A DNA stretch of 64,000 bases from JAOTZA01 sp965224065 (lineage in GTDB: Bacteria; Acidobacteriota; Thermoanaerobaculia; Multivoradales; JAHEKO01). Numbering within the stretch: the stretch's first letter is position 1; the number at the start of each line of letters is the position of its first letter. Positions 41,044 through 51,000 of the stretch are shown here, in pieces. The stretch lies in assembly GCA_965224065.1 (NCBI GenBank), contig CBDCYF010000005.1, positions 62,001 to 126,000 on the forward strand, in the 5' to 3' direction. The notes beneath the pieces were generated by a model. The model worked only from the letters and a program-made list of their open reading frames with translations, did no database searches and had not been told where the DNA came from. The translations under genes and the position numbers were made by a program.

Positions 41044-44000
41044 CTAGAACGTCCAGCGCAATCCGATCTTGCCGCGCCAGCGGGACCGCAGATTGTGCGT
41101 TCTGAACAACGGCGTCCGGCCCAGCGTCTCGTTTCGGAGCGAGATGATCGGTGTGCCTTCGTCGGTAAAGCCCTCGAGCTCCCAAGCCTCGATCGAGTTG
41201 AATTGGGCAAACCGGTAAGTTCCCGATTCGTCGTCGAGGAGGTTCAGAAGGTTGAGGATGTCGAACGTCAGTTGCAACTTGGTGCCCCCGACCGGGATGT
41301 CCTGGGCGACGTGCAGATCCAGGGTGTGGTTCCAAGGGGATTCGTCGGCGAAACGCTCGACGAGTCCGCCGCGTGCGGCGTTCAACACCGGATGGGCGCT
41401 GATAAACGCATCCAACTGGGACCAAGTGCCGTTGGTGATCACGACGTCGCCTTCGCTCGCCGGGACCCAGGCCAGGTCATTGCCGTCGCTACCGTCGCCG
41501 TTGTAGCTCGCGCCAAAGCCAAAGGAGGCGAAGTCCGAGCCCATCAGCCACGAGAACGGAACACCCGACTGCAGGTTGTAGAACAAGGACGCCGTGGTCG
41601 GGGAGTTGGAATCGCGACGGAACTCATAGGAGACCGAAGCGTTCCAGCGATCCTCGACCGCGAAGAACGAACGCGAGACCTCGGCGTTATTGGGGTCGAA
41701 GGCCTCGTTGAAGTTGTAGTTCGACACCGCGCGGCTCGAGGCTCCGTCGTTGACCGCCTTGGAGTCATTGCTCGCGTAGGAGACGTAGCCCCAGAATCCG
41801 TCGCGGTAGGGACGCTCCAGCTTGATGGCGAAATTGGTCGACTCACCCTGGCTGGTGTTCCGGATCAGGAAGGCACCGTCCACGCCGCTGTCCACCTCGC
41901 CGTAAAGCGGGCGGCCGTCAAAGGTCGTACCCACCGGGGTGAGGTTGACGTTGGCGTAGTCGATCTCGTCGATCGAGTCGGCGAAGATGGCTTCGGCCGA
42001 GAAGACCAGGTCCCACCAGGGGAGCTGCCGGTCGTAGGCCAGGTTGTAGCGGGTCAGGGTGGGGAAGTTGAAGCCCGGGTCGATCAGGTTGAACTCGCCG
42101 ATCGCTCCGCCCGAGGCGCAGGAGGTGTCCTGGTTGTCGGGATCGGGGTTGAACGGGATGGCGCCGGTGCAGGTCAGGAAGATCTGCTCGATGCCCGAGC
42201 GGGCGTACTGATTGGAGATCCAGACGTACGGAGTACGACCGGCGAAGATGCCGGCGCCGCCGCGGAGCTGCGACTTGCCGTTGCCCTCGATGTCCCAGTT
42301 GAAGCCGATCCGCGGCTGCCAGAGCTGCTCGCCGTCCGGAATCTCGTCGGTGCGGAAGCCGTAGAGCTGCTCGGTCAGCGGGTTGCGGCTCGGGGTGTCG
42401 GGGAAGAACGGGATGTCCACCCGCACGCCGTAGTTGAGCGTCAGGTTGTCCTTGGCGCTGAACTCGTCGCCGACGTAGAAGCCGAGCTGGTTGACGTCGA
42501 ACTTCTGCGAGTCGGCCTGCCCGGGAGCGATCTCGGTGAAACGGAAGCGGCGGGCGTTCCCGGCCTCGAAATCGTCGAGATTGTTGAACTCGTAGGCTCC
42601 AAAGGCATTCTGGACAAACAGGTTGTCGAAAGTGAAGAGCTCGTTGTGAGTACCGATGGTGATCGTGTGCTCGCCCTTCAACCAGGTGAAGTCGTTGTGG
42701 AGCTCCAGGATGTCCTGGTCCAGCGCGTTGCGGGTCGAGAACGGCTCGGTGCCGGCCTCGAACTCGCCGTGGTCGACCCCCGACACGGAATCGATCACAT
42801 TCTCGATCTCGATCCAGGGGAAACGCAGCCCGCCGCGGCCACCGCGACGGTCCTTGATCGTCTGGAAGGCCACTCGAAGCTCGTTGAACTTGTCGGAGCC
42901 AAAGACGCTGTTGAGCTGACCCACCGTCGAGTTGGTCTCGTTCTGGATGTTGTAGGTCTCGCTCGGGAACTCGTAGGTGAACGAGCCCGGCCGGTTGACG
43001 TCCCGCGCCGCATCCACATAGTTGTGGCGGATGCTCAGGGTCGACGAATTGTTGAGGTTGAAGTCGACCTTGGCGAGAAACTTGTCCGACGGATTGTCGC
43101 GAGCGTTCTCGGAGAGCGGACCGGGATCGAACCCGTAGTTGTTGATCAGGATGTTGCGGAAGCGGTTGCCCTCGTCGACTCCCTCACCGTTGGCCCAGGT
43201 TTGCCCGGACGAGCCGTCGATCGACCAGCCGGACGGCGTCGAGCGCTCCTCGAGGTCGGCGTTGATAAAGAAGAAAGCCTTCTCCTTGGAGAGTGGGCCG
43301 CCCAGACGGAAACCGTACTGATCTTCGGTGAAGTCGCCGAACTGCCCGAGGCTGGCCGGTCCGTCGCCAAACAGGTCCTTGTCGCGAGTGAAGACGAACA
43401 CCGAGCCGGCAAAGTCGTTGGAGCCGCTGCGGGTGATGGCATTGACGCTGCCACCCGAGAATCCACCGTTGCGAACGTCGAAATCGGCGATCACCAGCTC
43501 CAGCTCCTGAATCGCGTCGAGCGAGATCGGCGCGGATCCCGTCTGACCGCCGGGTGTACCGCTGTCGGCCAGACCAAAGAGGTCGTTGTTGACCGAGCCG
43601 TCGATGGTGATGTTGTTGTAGCGGCTGCTGCGCCCGGCGACACTGACCGCGTCCGGGTCCTCGCCGTCCGCCGAAATGGTCATAAATGGGTTGGTGCGCG
43701 CAAAGTCGTTGAAGCTCCGGTCGACCGTCGGCAACGTCTCGATGGCATCCGTGCTGATGTTGGACGCCGCGCCGGTGCGGCCGGGGTTGATCAACGTCGA
43801 CGACTCACCGACAACGGTGATGGTCTCGGCGATGGTGTCGAGCTGCAGTTGAAACCGCAGGTCGGTGGTCTCGCCGAGCTGGACAAAGACGCTCGAAGCG
43901 CTTTGGGTGTGAAAGCCCTCCAGCGCCGCGCTGACGTTGTAGGGACCGCCCACGCGGACGTTGCGGATCTGGAAACGGCCGTCGGCGCCGGTCACAGCTG

Positions 44001-44190
44001 TATAACGGGTGCCCGTAGGCTCGTGAACCGCCGTGACCTGGACCCCCGGTAGGGCGCTTCCGTCGCTTTGCGCGGTAACGCTGCCGCTCAGGGATCCGGT
44101 GGTGGTCTGGCCAGAAGCGGCCGGGACCAGGAGTAGGACGACGGCAAAGCCGATGGCGAGGTTGAGCAGGGTTCTGCCCAGTGGACTCAT
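41044..44190 (-). CDS. TonB-dependent receptor, Oar-like, with carboxypeptidase-regulatory domain
   Basis: 1048 residues. Signal peptide (about 1-27, ending AASGQ), then a carboxypeptidase-regulatory-like beta domain (GSLSGSVTAQSDGSALPGVQV), a plug domain (VAGRSSRYNNITIDGSVNNDLFG) and a long outer-membrane barrel ending in the aromatic C-terminus GKIGLRWTF. Oar-like receptors of Acidobacteriota and Myxococcota import large ligands or take part in protein export. ATG 44190 was chosen because AAGGAGG lies 9 bp upstream and a signal peptide follows at once. It is monocistronic. The ligand is unknown. Confidence 0.93.
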   Translation of the reverse strand: MSPLGRTLLNLAIGFAVVLLLVPAASGQTTTGSLSGSVTAQSDGSALPGVQVTAVHEPTGTRYTAVTGADGRFQIRNVRVGGPYNVSAALEGFHTQSASSVFVQLGETTDLRFQLQLDTIAETITVVGESSTLINPGRTGAASNISTDAIETLPTVDRSFNDFARTNPFMTISADGEDPDAVSVAGRSSRYNNITIDGSVNNDLFGLADSGTPGGQTGSAPISLDAIQELELVIADFDVRNGGFSGGSVNAITRSGSNDFAGSVFVFTRDKDLFGDGPASLGQFGDFTEDQYGFRLGGPLSKEKAFFFINADLEERSTPSGWSIDGSSGQTWANGEGVDEGNRFRNILINNYGFDPGPLSENARDNPSDKFLAKVDFNLNNSSTLSIRHNYVDAARDVNRPGSFTYEFPSETYNIQNETNSTVGQLNSVFGSDKFNELRVAFQTIKDRRGGRGGLRFPWIEIENVIDSVSGVDHGEFEAGTEPFSTRNALDQDILELHNDFTWLKGEHTITIGTHNELFTFDNLFVQNAFGAYEFNNLDDFEAGNARRFRFTEIAPGQADSQKFDVNQLGFYVGDEFSAKDNLTLNYGVRVDIPFFPDTPSRNPLTEQLYGFRTDEIPDGEQLWQPRIGFNWDIEGNGKSQLRGGAGIFAGRTPYVWISNQYARSGIEQIFLTCTGAIPFNPDPDNQDTSCASGGAIGEFNLIDPGFNFPTLTRYNLAYDRQLPWWDLVFSAEAIFADSIDEIDYANVNLTPVGTTFDGRPLYGEVDSGVDGAFLIRNTSQGESTNFAIKLERPYRDGFWGYVSYASNDSKAVNDGASSRAVSNYNFNEAFDPNNAEVSRSFFAVEDRWNASVSYEFRRDSNSPTTASLFYNLQSGVPFSWLMGSDFASFGFGASYNGDGSDGNDLAWVPASEGDVVITNGTWSQLDAFISAHPVLNAARGGLVERFADESPWNHTLDLHVAQDIPVGGTKLQLTFDILNLLNLLDDESGTYRFAQFNSIEAWELEGFTDEGTPIISLRNETLGRTPLFRTHNLRSRWRGKIGLRWTF

Positions 44191-44520
44191 CGATTTCCTC
44201 CTTGTCGGTGGTTTTCTGTCTCCGTCAATTGGAATACGGAAAGATGGTGGTTTGGGTTGCCGCCCGAAAGGCGAACACGCACGGACGACGTATTGAATGC
44301 GAACTTGTCGATCTGACATTGAGACTCGTTCCCGTGACGGGTCTCGAACGGAACGATTCTATACCGGTTTTGGGCAAAAACAGCCCAAAAAAGCAAGGCC
44401 GTCCGGTAAAAAAGGTGTGACGAGCTTAAGGCTCTGGGAATGCAGAAGTTAGTGGCCTAGGCGCCGGTCGCCGTCACCCCAACGCCACTCTTGGGAGAGG
44501 CCACGCCCGCGATTTTGAGG
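44191..44520. promoter_or_regulatory. TonB-receptor upstream region with hairpin
   Basis: 330 bp without a gene. An 8-bp inverted repeat (TTTTGGGC at 44368-44375 and GCCCAAAA at 44383-44390, 7-nt loop) lies in an A+T-rich patch. On the minus strand TATAGAAT follows at about 44356-44363, a possible -10 for the receptor. No good -35 was found. Confidence 0.4.
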
Positions 44521-46545
44521 TCAATCGCACGCCACACGGAGCGATCCCGCCCGGTCGTTTCCGAGAGGGGTTTCGGCCAGCACGGGGACATCCCCGGTCA
44601 CCTCGATGCTGACGCCGCGGAAGTCGCTGTGCTCAAAAAGCATCGCCCTGCAGCCGAGGCCCACTCGCACCGAGCCGGCCTCGTCATTGCCGATGCGGGT
44701 CCGCGCCAGGCTCGGCACATCGCGAACAAAGGTCTCGCTGCGGCCCTCGAAATCGCTGTGCACGTAGAGGGTGACGCCGGCGGGCGCCGGTCCGAGGGGA
44801 GGCTTGGCTGTGCCGGGTCCACCGATTCCGGTGGCATAGACGCCGTTGGCCGCGTAGCCGCCACAGGTCTGCGACGAGTCGCCGGCGCAGCGCGAGTTAC
44901 ACGCGTCGGACTCGCCGTAGCGGCCATAGCTCTTGCCGCAGTAGCACGAACGGCCCCACTGTACGCCGGCAAAAGCATAGCCGCGCTCGGCGCATTCGGC
45001 GACGCAGATCTGAGGAGTCAAGCCGCGGGGGAAAAGACGCTCGCCGTCCAGATCCCTCCCGGCCGTGCCGTCGCTATCCCGATAGCAGCCCAGATAGGTG
45101 CCGGCGGTGCCCCCACCCGCCTGTCCCGACGGCCCCGTGGCCTGGCTTGAACCGTAGGCCGCCAGCCGCTCCAGAGCGGCCACATCGTCGGCGGCGGGGA
45201 AGTCGAATCCGACACGGCAGTCGTCGCTCATCTGAGCCCGATCGCCCTCGTAGACTCGGCGAACCGCATCGGGCCGGGCCTTGCAGGCCATCACGGCAAA
45301 ACCGCCTGCGGTGACGACTGCCGTACTTCGCGACCTCTCGTCGTAGAGGACTTCGTAGATCACTCCGTCTGCCGGACTGTCCTCCGCCGCGGCCTCCGAA
45401 TCGTCATCGCGATCATCGGCCGAGCCATCGCTCGACGCCCCGACCCGTGCGTTGAGGGTCTCGATCTCCAGCCGATCGGCTTCAAAGAGCGACTGCTCGC
45501 GCCGCAGGTCGTCCGCGACGAGTAGGCGGCCGTGGAACAGGGCGAGACTGTGCGAGCCCTCTTGGTCTCCTTCCTGGAAGCCAATCCGCGTGCCTGGATG
45601 CATTGTGATTTGTGCTCCGCCTTTGTCGTCGAGGGACAGTCGGGTCCAGGCCTCGGAATCGGTCTCCAGGATCTGGCCGCCGCTCACGCCCTCGCTGGGA
45701 GCCAGCCGACGGACCCTGTTACCCCGGGAGTCGAGCAGCCAGGGCCCCTTACCGCCACACTCGACGAGTGCGTCAAAGGTTGCGCCGCTGAGCCTGCCGC
45801 CAGCCCGAGCGCACCGGACCCAGCCGACCGCCCCCACGCGGTCGGCGGAGCCGAAGAGACCCCCACCGGAGGAGGAGCCGCTGGGTTGCCCGCCGCCCCG
45901 GAGATCGACAACCCGCCCCCCGGGACGTGCAAAGAACCAGAGCTCGAACTCGATGGCCTGTGGCGCCTGGTACAGGCGATAGCCGGTCGCCGGGTTGAGA
46001 CGGACCGCTTGCTCGAGGGCGACATCGAAGTGATAGGTGCGACCGCTCAGCACCCAACCCGAGAGCTGTTCGCCCGGACGCGTCGCCGGCTCGAAGGTCT
46101 CACTCGAGCCGGAGTCGAAAGGGCCGGCGGTCGTCGAGCCGGCTCCGGTGGTCACTTTCAGCTCGGGCTTGTCTTGGATCTGCCGAACATAGGCCACGAT
46201 CTGGCCCGGGCCCCGGACGGTGAACCGTCCCTGTGGGATCCGGACGCTGTCACGGACCTCGGGCTCCCAGGGATGAGTCGGCCGGTCGACGCGCTGGTCC
46301 TCACCATCGGTCCAATAGAGTTCGCCCCGAACCGACTGGTGCGTCCACCAGTTGCGTTTGAACTCGTGTGTGCCGGAGAAGAGGAGCTGCCCACCTTGGG
46401 CTTTCCAGCGACCGGCATCGGGGTTGGCGGCATGAGCGCCGGCGGGGAGAAACAGAACGGCAAGCGTTGCCGTGGTGATAAGGGTCCGGGCCAGGGACTT
46501 CGCAAGGCCGCGGCGAAGCGCATCCGGGTCAAATGAGTCGATCAT
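44521..46545 (-). CDS. secreted multi-domain protein with WSC domain and C-terminal beta/gamma-crystallin-like domain
   Basis: 674 residues with a signal peptide (about 1-42, ending GAHAAN). Residues about 45-480 are unrecognised but include a FecR-like stretch (HPGTRIGFQEGDQEGSHSLALF). A WSC carbohydrate-binding domain follows (YLGCYRDS, YAFAGVQWGRSCYCG and several paired Cys, about 485-575). The C-terminus has repeated crystallin-like motifs (LYVHSDFEGRSETFVRD, then LFEHSDFRGVSIEVTGDVP, about 590-674), of the kind that often bind calcium. It is likely surface-exposed and sugar-binding. ATG 46545 has GGAGGG just upstream. The regulator at 46629 lies 83 bp upstream on the same strand. Confidence 0.83.
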   Translation of the reverse strand: MIDSFDPDALRRGLAKSLARTLITTATLAVLFLPAGAHAANPDAGRWKAQGGQLLFSGTHEFKRNWWTHQSVRGELYWTDGEDQRVDRPTHPWEPEVRDSVRIPQGRFTVRGPGQIVAYVRQIQDKPELKVTTGAGSTTAGPFDSGSSETFEPATRPGEQLSGWVLSGRTYHFDVALEQAVRLNPATGYRLYQAPQAIEFELWFFARPGGRVVDLRGGGQPSGSSSGGGLFGSADRVGAVGWVRCARAGGRLSGATFDALVECGGKGPWLLDSRGNRVRRLAPSEGVSGGQILETDSEAWTRLSLDDKGGAQITMHPGTRIGFQEGDQEGSHSLALFHGRLLVADDLRREQSLFEADRLEIETLNARVGASSDGSADDRDDDSEAAAEDSPADGVIYEVLYDERSRSTAVVTAGGFAVMACKARPDAVRRVYEGDRAQMSDDCRVGFDFPAADDVAALERLAAYGSSQATGPSGQAGGGTAGTYLGCYRDSDGTAGRDLDGERLFPRGLTPQICVAECAERGYAFAGVQWGRSCYCGKSYGRYGESDACNSRCAGDSSQTCGGYAANGVYATGIGGPGTAKPPLGPAPAGVTLYVHSDFEGRSETFVRDVPSLARTRIGNDEAGSVRVGLGCRAMLFEHSDFRGVSIEVTGDVPVLAETPLGNDRAGSLRVACD

Positions 46546-46628
46546 CGAGCCCTCCAGAATCAGAATGGGTGCATCAGGATGTGTAGCGGGGCCGGGATCC
46601 GCTGCAAGACGAGGCGAGAGCTCGAAAA

Positions 46629-47657
46629 CTAGGCTGCTGCACCGCGCCGGGCACGCTCGTCGACGGCCTCCAATAGTCCCCTCGCCGACCCAGCGCCAAC
46701 GATGTAGTCGTGCTCCTCTGGGAGATCGAGCAGGTCGATCGTCCGACCGCCCACAAAGACAGGGCGCTCGATCCGCTGGGCAAAGGCCGCGATCTCGGCA
46801 CCCGTGACCCCGGGCGTCACCGTCGAGCAACTGAGCCAGACGATCTCCGGATCGCCCTCCTCGATCAACTCGGAAAGCGGTTCGAGCGGAACATTCGGTC
46901 CGAGATTCTGCGCCCGATAGTCCGCGAAAGCCAGCGTCGTCGAGATCGCCAAGGTCGGCAAAAAATAGGGATCGCCGGCCACGGCTCCACCGATCGCGGT
47001 GGGCGAGGATGAGGTCTTGGCGTTGGCGGAGAGCATCGTCAGAGCACCGATGACCATCGCTGTGGCTCTATGCTCCAAACAGATCCCGAGGCCCTCACTC
47101 CGGTAGAGCTCCCCGACACGTTCCATCGACCGTCGGACCGGTCCGTCGACAATTTCGGCGACCTCCATACCGTCCAGATAGAGCTTGATGATGAACCCCG
47201 CGACTTTTTGAGCCTCGCCGCAGACCAGATAAGCGAACAGCCGCTCCGCCGGATCGGCCGGCCGCCGATCGGAGCGGATGGATGACAGCACGTCGATCAT
47301 GCCGCCCGTCAGCGCGTCGTTGACCCTGCCGGGGGTGCCTTTTTTGTCGTCCTCCAAGCGGCCGGTCTCTGCGTCCAGAGCCCACGGTGGCGTCTCGAGA
47401 CGCCCCGATCTTGGGTCCGCAGGCTCGAAATCCCCTTGCGGCGCAAAAAAACCCTGCCACGAAACCCCCATCTCGGTCAGAACTCCCTGGACGAGCTCCA
47501 AGTTGAGCCGCTTGCGGTCCGTCAGGGCATCACTGAGATAGCGACGCCCGAGCCCCATGCGTTGCTCCATAGCGGCGACGCTGATCCCGGAATCTCGCAG
47601 GAGAGCCCGCAACCGTCTCGCGACGACGTCGCGAAGGTCTCCCCCCTTCTGGTCCAT
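46629..47657 (-). CDS. XRE-type HTH regulator fused to a CarH-like B12-binding fold without the cobalt-ligating His
   Basis: 342 residues. Residues about 9-72 are an XRE-like helix-turn-helix (SVAAMEQRMGLGRRYLSDAL). Residues about 135-215 match the helical B12-sensor bundle of CarH/LitR: Tyr185, then nine residues, then Glu195-His196, the Wx9EH motif with Trp replaced by Tyr. Residues about 220-335 are a Rossmann B12-binding-like domain, but the DxHxxG motif reads D229-P-Y231-F-L-P234, so the lower ligand is missing. It may sense light or a ligand other than base-off cobalamin. ATG 47657 gives the natural N-terminus. It is divergent from the first gingipain gene and upstream of the WSC gene. 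Confidence 0.8.
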   Translation of the reverse strand: MDQKGGDLRDVVARRLRALLRDSGISVAAMEQRMGLGRRYLSDALTDRKRLNLELVQGVLTEMGVSWQGFFAPQGDFEPADPRSGRLETPPWALDAETGRLEDDKKGTPGRVNDALTGGMIDVLSSIRSDRRPADPAERLFAYLVCGEAQKVAGFIIKLYLDGMEVAEIVDGPVRRSMERVGELYRSEGLGICLEHRATAMVIGALTMLSANAKTSSSPTAIGGAVAGDPYFLPTLAISTTLAFADYRAQNLGPNVPLEPLSELIEEGDPEIVWLSCSTVTPGVTGAEIAAFAQRIERPVFVGGRTIDLLDLPEEHDYIVGAGSARGLLEAVDERARRGAAA

Positions 47658-48007
47658 TACGAAATTATAGCACCAATGAAAATGGTGCTTTTTTCCGAAA
47701 TCTCTTGAGATCTCAGAGATATTAGTATAATATGTAAGAATGATCCGACGACAAGAAGAATATTTCTTCAGCTCGTCGGTCGTGGATGTTGGCCGCCACG
47801 CCGATTGGTACCAGCAGTTCTCTTCAGAATATCGCGTCGACAAGGGGCCGGGCGCGAGTGCATTAGGAGAGTCGAAGGCCCGCTCACAGTAGTCCGTCCG
47901 ATCCCTTCGACCCCGGGCTGGGGGAGCCGCGGGGCAACAGTTCGCGATCACAGTTGGGTGCCTCCCAAGGAGGACTGTGGTCGGTCGAGACCCGAGGAGT
48001 CAAGAAA
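47658..48007. promoter_or_regulatory. divergent control region between regulator and gingipain gene 1
   Basis: An A+T-rich island. Inverted repeat AGCACCA/TGGTGCT with 7-nt loop and T-run at 47669-47694. A near-palindrome around TGAGATCTCA at 47701-47719. A plus-strand TATAAT at 47726-47731 with TTGAGA at 47705-47710 (15-bp spacing). Two stable leader hairpins at 47911-47934 (CCCCG/CGGGG) and 47949-47979 (CACAGT/ACTGTG). A 50-codon ORF (47740-47892) is too weak to call. The gingipain ribosome-binding site is GAGGAG at about 47993. Confidence 0.5.
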
Positions 48008-51000
48008 ATGAAAATGGTTAGCAAGTACCACTTCCGCGTCGCCCTGGCCGGGCTTGTCGCGGCCTTTGTCGGATTGCAATCGACACCGGCGCGGGGTCAG
48101 TGTTCGGCGGGCACGGCGGCGGCGACGTTTGCCTGGTCGCCGGCGCCCGGGATCGGCAACGAGTGGCTGTCGAGCAACGACCTCGACGGAGCGTCTCAGA
48201 TGTACACCGTGAGCTACACGGACGCCTACGGTAACCCCGCCACGGTGGATGTAACCGTCACGCTGCAGGACCCGAACGGCATGAACATGGACACCAACTT
48301 CTCCTGCCCGCCAGCGGCGGGCACCTGCGACGACGTAGGTTTAGGTATGCAGACCGAAACCAATGGCATTTATGGCGCGGACTTTCTCACCATCGGCATG
48401 GCCAGCGCCAGTTCGACTCAATCGGTTGGTTTTGACCTCTCCTTCTCCAAACCGGTGACCATGGACAGCTTCACCGTAGGTGACATCGACGACATCGGGT
48501 TCAATTCTCAGCCGGCTGCGGAGCCGGGAGATTCCTTCCAGGATCGCGTCAGCCTGGCGGCGTCGGACGGTGGGGCCAACGTGCCCGTGTCGATAGCGGC
48601 TGGGTCGAATATGACCCTTAGCGGCCAGACCGCGACCGCGATCGTCGTGCCGGGGGTCAACGGGGACCTCACCCCTGACAATCCGGCGGGTACGCTCACG
48701 GCGTCGACCAGCCAGGTCTTTGACACCTTCAGCCTGGTGTACCAGAACGGCCCGCAAGACGCTATCGACGAAGGCGGTCCTGGGGTTAGCAACGGCCACG
48801 CCATCCGCATATCCGGTTTCGATCTGTGTGTGGAAGACACTCCGCCGGATCTGTCGATCGTCAAGACCGCGAGCCCCCCCGGACTGGTCCTGCCGGGCGA
48901 GACCATCACGTACACGATCCAGGTGACCAACGATGGCCCGGGCGCGGCGAACAACGTTACCGTGACCGACGATCTACCCACCGGCGTGACCTACACGGTG
49001 GGTACCGCCCAGAAGACCTATTGGGTCGACAATCTCCAGACCGGCTCTTTTACGTCTCCGAACCTGGGGCCTGCGACCTACGATGCCGGGGGCCTGACCC
49101 TGTCCTTCGACACCACAGGCTCGATCCCCGCCGGGGCGACTCTGACGAGTTACGAGTACACCACCACCGGCGAGTCCTTCGATTGGCTCTCCGACATCGG
49201 CCTGACGACGACCTACCCGAGCGGCACGGCCTACACTCTCAACGAGAGCAGCAGCGGCACTCTGCCTCCCCCTTATTTCAGCACTATTAACGGCCCGGGC
49301 CCGTGGAACGTGACCCAGGGGCCCGACCCTTTCGGCGGACCCGCCGAAGGTGTCTATGAGTTCATCTGGATCGATAGTTTCGATGGCGCCATAGATGAGG
49401 ACAACAGTATTGACAGCGCGACCTTTACGATCAACTACGAGTACGGCGGTGGCCGCACTCAGACGACGGACGCAGCAAACGCTCCGGCGAACATGGTGAC
49501 GGCGGCCGATGGGATCTCACTGCTTCCGGGCGAGACCATGACGGTGACCTTTGACGTGACGGTGGACGATCCGCTGCCGCCGGGGGTCAGCGACCTGGTC
49601 AACGAGGCCGAGGCGGAGGCGACGGGGATCCCGCCGATCACCGACATGGTCGTCACGATGACTCCGGTGACGCTGGCGTATTTCGAGGCTCGAGGGCAGG
49701 GGAGCGTGAACTTCCGCTGGATGACCTCGACCGAGGTGGGCAACCTGGGCTTCAACGTCTACGAGGTGGGTGAGAGCGACCTGCTCCAGCTCAATGACGA
49801 GCTGATTCCTTCGCACGTGGTGGACTCGCTCGAGCCGCAGGTCTACGAGTTCGAGGCGACCGGGGTCCGTGGGGACACCTTTGTGCTCGAGGATGTGGAC
49901 ATCCAGGGGACGGTGCGGCACCACGGACCGTTCTATGCCGACACGGCCCGGGGCTCGGAGGTGACCGAGACGCGGGAGGTGGCCTGGGAGGAGATTCGCG
50001 CCCGTCGGGCCGAGCGGCGCGCGGCGCGCGCGGCGAACGCGCGCGACGAGAGCTCGCTGTCGGTGAGCACCAAGTTCCTGGCCGAGCCCGACGACGCGGC
50101 TGTCGATCGGCCGGAACAGGGGCTGGACCTTGCGAGCGGCAAGGCTCGTTTGCGCAGAGACCGGGCCCGGCGCGATGGTCGCCGCGAGGGCCGCAGTCAG
50201 CGGGTAGCGCAGTTCGGGGTGAGCGAGGAAGGCATCCACCGGGTGAGCTACGAGGCGCTGGCGGCCTCGGGCGTCGATCTGCGGGGCGTGAGGAGCGACT
50301 GGCTGTCGCTTTCGAGCCAGGGCCGGCCGGTGGCGGTTTACGTTCATGGCGGGCGGGTGTTTGGTCCCGGCTCCTACCTCGAGTTTGTAGGCGAGCCGGT
50401 CGAGAGCCTCTATACACGGACCAACGTGTACGAGCTGTCGCTCAACCGGAGAAAGGCCGAGCGGGTCGAGTCATTGGCTCACCGGGGCTTCGGGGGAGTC
50501 GAGCCGTTCTATCTCGAGACCCAGAAGGTGGAGCGTCAACGCCAGTACAACTTTGCGTCGCCGACGGATGACCCGTGGTACGACGAGCGGTTGCTGGCGA
50601 CGTCGGGGCCGGTGGAGACGAGCGTGTCGTTCGATCTCGACGGTTGGCAGCCGGGTCTGGCCGAGGTGGAGCTGGAGGTCTTTGTCCTGGGGGTGACCAA
50701 CTTCCCGACGGCCCCGGACCATCACCTGGTGATCGAGCTCAACGGCAGCGAGGTCGCGGACGAGAGGTTCGACGGGCTGTTTGTGCCCGAGATCGTCGCG
50801 AGCGTCGGAGACGAGCTCCTGGTGCCGGTGGGTAACGAGCTGAAACTCCGGCTGCCGCATGACACCGGAGCCAAGTACGACCTGATCAACTACGACCACC
50901 TGCGGGTGCGCTACCCGCGGGGGTTTGTGGCGCGCGGCGATGAGCTGTCGTTCGGCTCCTCGGGTACCCACTTCCGGGTCCAGGGGCTCGATTCGCCCGA

